From positions 1-10,000 of the forward strand of contig NZ_JAIWOI010000079.1 in NCBI RefSeq assembly GCF_020217005.1: a stretch of DNA of 10,000 bases. The letters are read 5' to 3'. Origin of the DNA: Rheinheimera sp. (GTDB lineage: Bacteria; Pseudomonadota; Gammaproteobacteria; Enterobacterales; Alteromonadaceae). Made by a program: the position numbers and the translations under genes. Of the stretch, positions 7,598 to 10,000 are shown piece after piece (position 1 is the stretch's first letter; every line of letters starts with the position of its first letter). The notes beneath the pieces are model-generated. The model saw only the letters and a program-made list of their open reading frames with translations, ran no database searches and had not been told where the DNA came from.

Positions 7598-7614
7598 TTT
7601 ACCAATCGGTACAT
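7598..7614. promoter_or_regulatory. TetR operator copy 1 (tetR side)
   Basis: TTTACCAATCGGTACAT matches the other two copies at 14 of 17 positions or better. The core TACCAATCGGTA (7600-7611) has TACC/GGTA arms. It lies 71 bp before the tetR-type start codon and just downstream of that gene's putative -10, a position suited to autorepression. It also overlaps a possible plus-strand -35. Confidence 0.75.
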
Positions 7615-7622
7615 TAATCTGT

Positions 7623-7631
7623 ATAATAGCA
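7623..7631 (-). promoter_or_regulatory. Putative extended -10 promoter of the tetR-type gene
   Basis: TGCTATTAT on the minus strand fits an extended -10 (TGnTATAAT with one mismatch), which can work without a good -35; none is seen. A start near 7616 would put operator 1 over the initially transcribed bases. On the plus strand the same bases give TATAAT (7622-7627) with TTACCA 17 bp upstream, so opposed promoters are possible. Confidence 0.45.
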
Positions 7632-7754
7632 ACTTATCTTGACAGACCAGTTACCTACCTAAACTCAGACACTGAAGCAGCAAAATAGTTTTAGGCAATT
7701 CGGGGCGGTTTTTAGATATTCAGCAAAATCAAGTCCCACCTTATGCTGTATTCA

Positions 7755-7790
7755 GGTTGGCAACCCCTGCAGCAGTCCCCTCTGCCAACC
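7755..7790. repeat. 8-bp inverted repeat between the operators
   Basis: GGTTGGCA (7755-7762) and TGCCAACC (7783-7790) are perfect complements separated by 20 nt. TCAG (7752-7755) and CTGA (7798-7801) add a possible outer pairing. No T-run follows on either strand. It may be a structured leader or small RNA if operator 1 covers a plus-strand promoter, or a binding site for another protein. Confidence 0.4.
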
Positions 7791-7847
7791 CGGCAAACTG
7801 AGGCTTATAACCAAAATGTATGAGCTGAATGGAAAGACTCTAAATTA

Positions 7848-7864
7848 TTTACCGATCGGTACAA
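7848..7864. promoter_or_regulatory. TetR operator copy 2 (perfect palindrome, upstream of efflux promoter)
   Basis: TTTACCGATCGGTACAA contains the perfect 12-bp palindrome TACCGATCGGTA (7850-7861). It ends just before the -35 of the efflux promoter and lies 51 bp centre to centre from copy 3, about five helical turns, so bound dimers would sit on the same DNA face. Confidence 0.82.
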
Positions 7865-7872
7865 AATAATGA

Positions 7873-7900
7873 TTGACTCTAACCTGAACTTCTATATATT
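7873..7900 (+). promoter_or_regulatory. Sigma70-type promoter of the mexEF-like operon
   Basis: TTGACT (7873-7878) and TATATT (7895-7900) are 16 bp apart, each one base from consensus. Transcription should start near 7907, inside operator 3, giving a leader of about 88 nt. Operators on both sides of the RNA polymerase site indicate repression. Confidence 0.72.
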
Positions 7901-7915
7901 TACCGACCAGTACAA
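7899..7915. promoter_or_regulatory. TetR operator copy 3 (at the efflux transcription start)
   Basis: TTTACCGACCAGTACAA matches copy 2 except at two positions of the 12-bp core (TACCGACCAGTA, 7901-7912). It begins in the -10 element and covers the expected transcription start, the classical place for a repressor site. Confidence 0.78.
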
Positions 7916-7994
7916 AACTAACAGATGAAACTAGTTTGTACAACAGAAGTTGAAACCAAATTTTTTATTGATCGAACTGAACGAGGAAAATGTC

Positions 7995-9254
7995 ATGAGC
8001 AGCAACAGCACTATTCGTACCTTTGTATTGGGAAGCATCGCCGCCTTAGTGTTATCCGCTTGTGGCACTCCGGAAGGCGCAGCTCCGGGTGCTATGGCAG
8101 CGCCGGAAATTAATGTAGCCACAGTAGTACATGAAAAAATTACCGAATGGGATGAATTCACCGGCCGCTTACAGGCTCCGGAAACAGTCACCTTAGTACC
8201 TCGTGTCTCTGGTTACATAGAGCAGGTATTTTTCACTGAAGGCGCTTTAGTCAAACAAGGCGACTTATTGTTTCAGATTGACGCGCGCCCTTTTGCTGCT
8301 GAAGTTGCACGTTTAAGAGCAGAGCTGACCAATGCTGAAACAGCGCAGAAGCTGGCTGATAACGATTACCGTCGTGCTGCAGAGCTGAAAAAACAAAAGG
8401 CTATCTCTGAAGAAGTGGTAGACACCCGTTTGAGTCGTAAACTGCAGTCAGCCGCTACTGTGGCTTCAGTCAAAGCCGCTTTACAACGTGCTGAACTGGA
8501 TTTGTCTTTCACTCAGGTTAAAGCTCCTATTTCAGGCCGGGTATCTTACGCTCAAATCACTGCAGGTAACTTTGTTCAGGCCGGTAGCAGTCAACTGACC
8601 ACCCTGGTCAGTACCAGCAAAATGTATGCTTACTTTGATGCTGATGAACAAACCTACCTGAAGTATGTTCAACTGGCCGCAGCAGGCAACAGAGCGGAAC
8701 AACGCACAGCCCACAATACTGTCTATATGGCATTGGCAGGCGACAGTGACTTTGGTTATGTCGGCAGCATCGACTTTATCGACAACAGCATCAATGCGCA
8801 GACCGGTACTATCCGTGCCCGCGCTACTTTCGAAAATGTCGATAACAAGCTAATCCCTGGTTTATTCGCCCGTTTAAAACTGGTGGGTAGCAATGCTTAT
8901 CAGGGCATTTTGATCGATGACAAAGCCATAGGCACAGACTTAAATAACAAGTTTGTGCTGGTGGTCAATAACGAAAATCAGCTGGAATACCGCCCTGTCA
9001 CTTTAGGTGAAAAGGTCAACGGTCTGCGCATTATCAGCAAAGGTTTAACAGCCAATGACCGCATTGTAGTCAACGGTCTGCAACGTGTACGTCCATCCAT
9101 GACTATCCAGCCTAAACTGGTTGAGATGGCGACTAGCCAACAATTAACCAGTTTAAAAGCGGAACAACAGCAGTTAGAAGCAGACAGCAAGCAAGAACTT
9201 ACTGCGGCGGCAGAACAAGCCGCTTCTGTGCAAGCAGCAGCTAATCAGGGTTAA
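7995..9254 (+). CDS. mexE-like: RND efflux periplasmic adaptor lipoprotein, MexE-like
   Basis: 419-residue membrane fusion protein linking the inner-membrane RND pump to a TolC/OprN-type outer-membrane channel. ATG 7995 has GAGG at 8-nt spacing; an in-frame TTG at 7950 is rejected because it has no ribosome site and would push the signal peptide inward. The lipoprotein signal ends in lipobox LSAC, with lipidated Cys23. Domains in order are: first lipoyl half (about 66-97, VPRVSGYIEQVFFTEGALVKQGDLLFQID), coiled-coil hairpin (about 98-168), second lipoyl half (LSFTQVKAPISGRVSYAQITAGNFV), beta-barrel (about 206-300, with YAYFDADEQTYLKYV) and membrane-proximal domain (about 305-375, with GLTANDRIVVNGLQRVRPSM). 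From memory of the family, EWDEFTGRLQAPE, YFDADE and NGLQRVRP recall Pseudomonas MexE more than AcrA or MexA. A Gln/Ala-rich tail follows residue 380. The next gene begins 9 bp after its stop, so the two form an operon. Confidence 0.94.
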   Translation: MSSNSTIRTFVLGSIAALVLSACGTPEGAAPGAMAAPEINVATVVHEKITEWDEFTGRLQAPETVTLVPRVSGYIEQVFFTEGALVKQGDLLFQIDARPFAAEVARLRAELTNAETAQKLADNDYRRAAELKKQKAISEEVVDTRLSRKLQSAATVASVKAALQRAELDLSFTQVKAPISGRVSYAQITAGNFVQAGSSQLTTLVSTSKMYAYFDADEQTYLKYVQLAAAGNRAEQRTAHNTVYMALAGDSDFGYVGSIDFIDNSINAQTGTIRARATFENVDNKLIPGLFARLKLVGSNAYQGILIDDKAIGTDLNNKFVLVVNNENQLEYRPVTLGEKVNGLRIISKGLTANDRIVVNGLQRVRPSMTIQPKLVEMATSQQLTSLKAEQQQLEADSKQELTAAAEQAASVQAAANQG

Positions 9255-9263
9255 GGAACGGAT

Positions 9264-10000
9264 ATGTTATCGCAATTTTTTATCAAAAGACCTATTTTTG
9301 CCGCCGTACTGTCGCTGCTGATTTTTATCGGCGGCGCCATTGCAGTGTGGCAACTGCCCATCACTGAATACCCAGAAGTTGTACCGCCTACCGTAGTGGT
9401 GACGGCTAACTATCCGGGTGCTAACCCTAAAGTCATAGCAGACACTGTAGCCTCGCCTTTAGAGCAGGAAATTAACGGTGTGGAGAACATGTTGTACATG
9501 TCTTCTCAAGCCACATCAGATGGCCGTATGACCTTAACCATTACTTTTGCCATTGGTACTGACGTTGACCGGGCTCAGACTCAGGTACAAAGCCGGGTTG
9601 ACCGCGCTAAGCCTCGTCTGCCGCAGGAAGTACAACGTTTAGGTGTAGTGACGGAGAAATCCTCGCCAGACTTAACTATGGTGGTGCATTTAACTTCACC
9701 GGATGACAGATACGATATGTTGTATTTGTCAAACTATGCGGCGCTGAACGTGAAAGACGAACTGGCCCGTATTGAAGGTGTAGGTGCAGTGCGTTTATTT
9801 GGTGCCAGCGAATACAGCTTACGTATCTGGCTGGATCCGAATAAAGTTTCAGCTGTTGGTTTATCACCAGCTCAGGTAGTAGCAGCTATCCGTGAACAAA
9901 ACCAACAAGCTGCAGCAGGTTCTTTAGGTGCTCAGCCAGCCGGTGACAGTGATTTCCAAATTCTGATCAACGTCAAAGGCCGTTTAACCACAGAACAGGA
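9264..10000 (+). CDS. mexF-like: RND multidrug efflux transporter, MexF-like, 5' part only
   Basis: Inner-membrane proton-driven drug exporter of the HAE1 family. Only the first 245 codons of a protein usually about 1,040-1,060 residues long are in the window. ATG 9264 is preceded by AAGGA (9253-9257), which overlaps the stop codon of the adaptor gene, consistent with coupled translation. FFIKRPIFAAVLSLLIFIGG is the N-terminal amphipathic helix and first membrane segment. LPITEYPEVVPPTVVV and YPGANPKVIADTVASPLEQEINGVENMLYMSSQ open the PN1 porter subdomain. NYAALNVKDELARIEGVGAVRLFG and WLDPNKVSAVGLSPAQVVAAIREQN mark the passage into PN2. These segments match the MexF type closely. The trans-periplasmic remainder, the proton-relay Asp residues of TM4 and any outer-membrane channel gene lie to the right. 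Expression should follow the promoter at 7873-7900. Confidence 0.96.
   Translation, partial: MLSQFFIKRPIFAAVLSLLIFIGGAIAVWQLPITEYPEVVPPTVVVTANYPGANPKVIADTVASPLEQEINGVENMLYMSSQATSDGRMTLTITFAIGTDVDRAQTQVQSRVDRAKPRLPQEVQRLGVVTEKSSPDLTMVVHLTSPDDRYDMLYLSNYAALNVKDELARIEGVGAVRLFGASEYSLRIWLDPNKVSAVGLSPAQVVAAIREQNQQAAAGSLGAQPAGDSDFQILINVKGRLTTEQ

Larger units (their letters stand above)
7530..7994. other. Divergent regulatory region between tetR-type gene and mexE-like gene
   Basis: 465 bp without a convincing gene. From left to right it holds the tetR ribosome site, operator 1 beside a putative tetR promoter, a middle stretch (about 7632-7847) containing an 8-bp inverted repeat, operator 2, the efflux promoter, operator 3 and the mexE-like ribosome site GAGG (7983-7986). 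Two tiny frames in the middle stretch lack ribosome sites. Confidence 0.75.

Noticed and set aside
7743..7823. 26-codon open frame starting ATG in the tetR-mexE intergenic region
   Set aside because: No Shine-Dalgarno sequence precedes it, and it covers the inverted repeat, which explains the sequence at least as well.
7816..7869. 17-codon frame running through operator 2
   Set aside because: No ribosome site; the operator palindrome explains the bases at its end.
7925..8113. 62-codon ATG frame overlapping the start of the mexE-like gene
   Set aside because: Out of frame with a clear lipoprotein start, with no family resemblance; a shadow of the real gene.

Overview
The window reads as chromosomal DNA of a Gram-negative gammaproteobacterium. 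It carries an OmpC-type trimeric porin, a TonB-dependent receptor, a phosphoethanolamine transferase and a MexEF-type RND pump. Moderate GC content, frequent TTA leucine codons and the N-terminal style of the TonB receptor recall Rheinheimera, Alishewanella and other marine or freshwater Alteromonadales/Chromatiales. That placement is an impression from protein style, not a database result. No insertion sequence, prophage, CRISPR array, tRNA or rRNA is visible.

Layout. (1) 1-2833, minus strand, envelope genes: the N-terminal 297 codons of a porin whose 3' end lies left of the window, and upstream of it a complete membrane-anchored phosphoethanolamine transferase. The 209-bp gap between them holds seven consecutive 11-bp units, four of them with perfect TGTCAT, that read as an extended Pho box facing the porin. 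(2) 2834-3173: a 340-bp divergent intergenic region. (3) 3174-5771, plus strand: an 865-residue TonB-dependent receptor, closed by a hairpin terminator. (4) 5823-6758, minus strand: a soluble PAS-GGDEF diguanylate cyclase, convergent with the receptor. (5) 6900-10000: a divergent drug-efflux module. A TetR/AcrR-type repressor (minus strand, with its own terminator) faces a MexE-like adaptor and a MexF-like RND transporter (plus strand), which runs off the right edge.

Two regulatory circuits can be read from the DNA. The porin appears to be phosphate-starvation induced through PhoB, with a -10 element placed as in E. coli phoA. The efflux operon appears to be controlled by the divergent TetR protein through three near-identical copies of a palindrome centred on TACCGATCGGTA. 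One copy lies in front of tetR, one just upstream of the -35 of the efflux promoter, and one directly after its -10. The rest is ordinary chromosomal content. No clearly novel multi-gene system is visible; the points most worth a second look are the Pho array, the three-operator arrangement, and the phosphoethanolamine transferase that departs from the EptA/MCR active-site motif.
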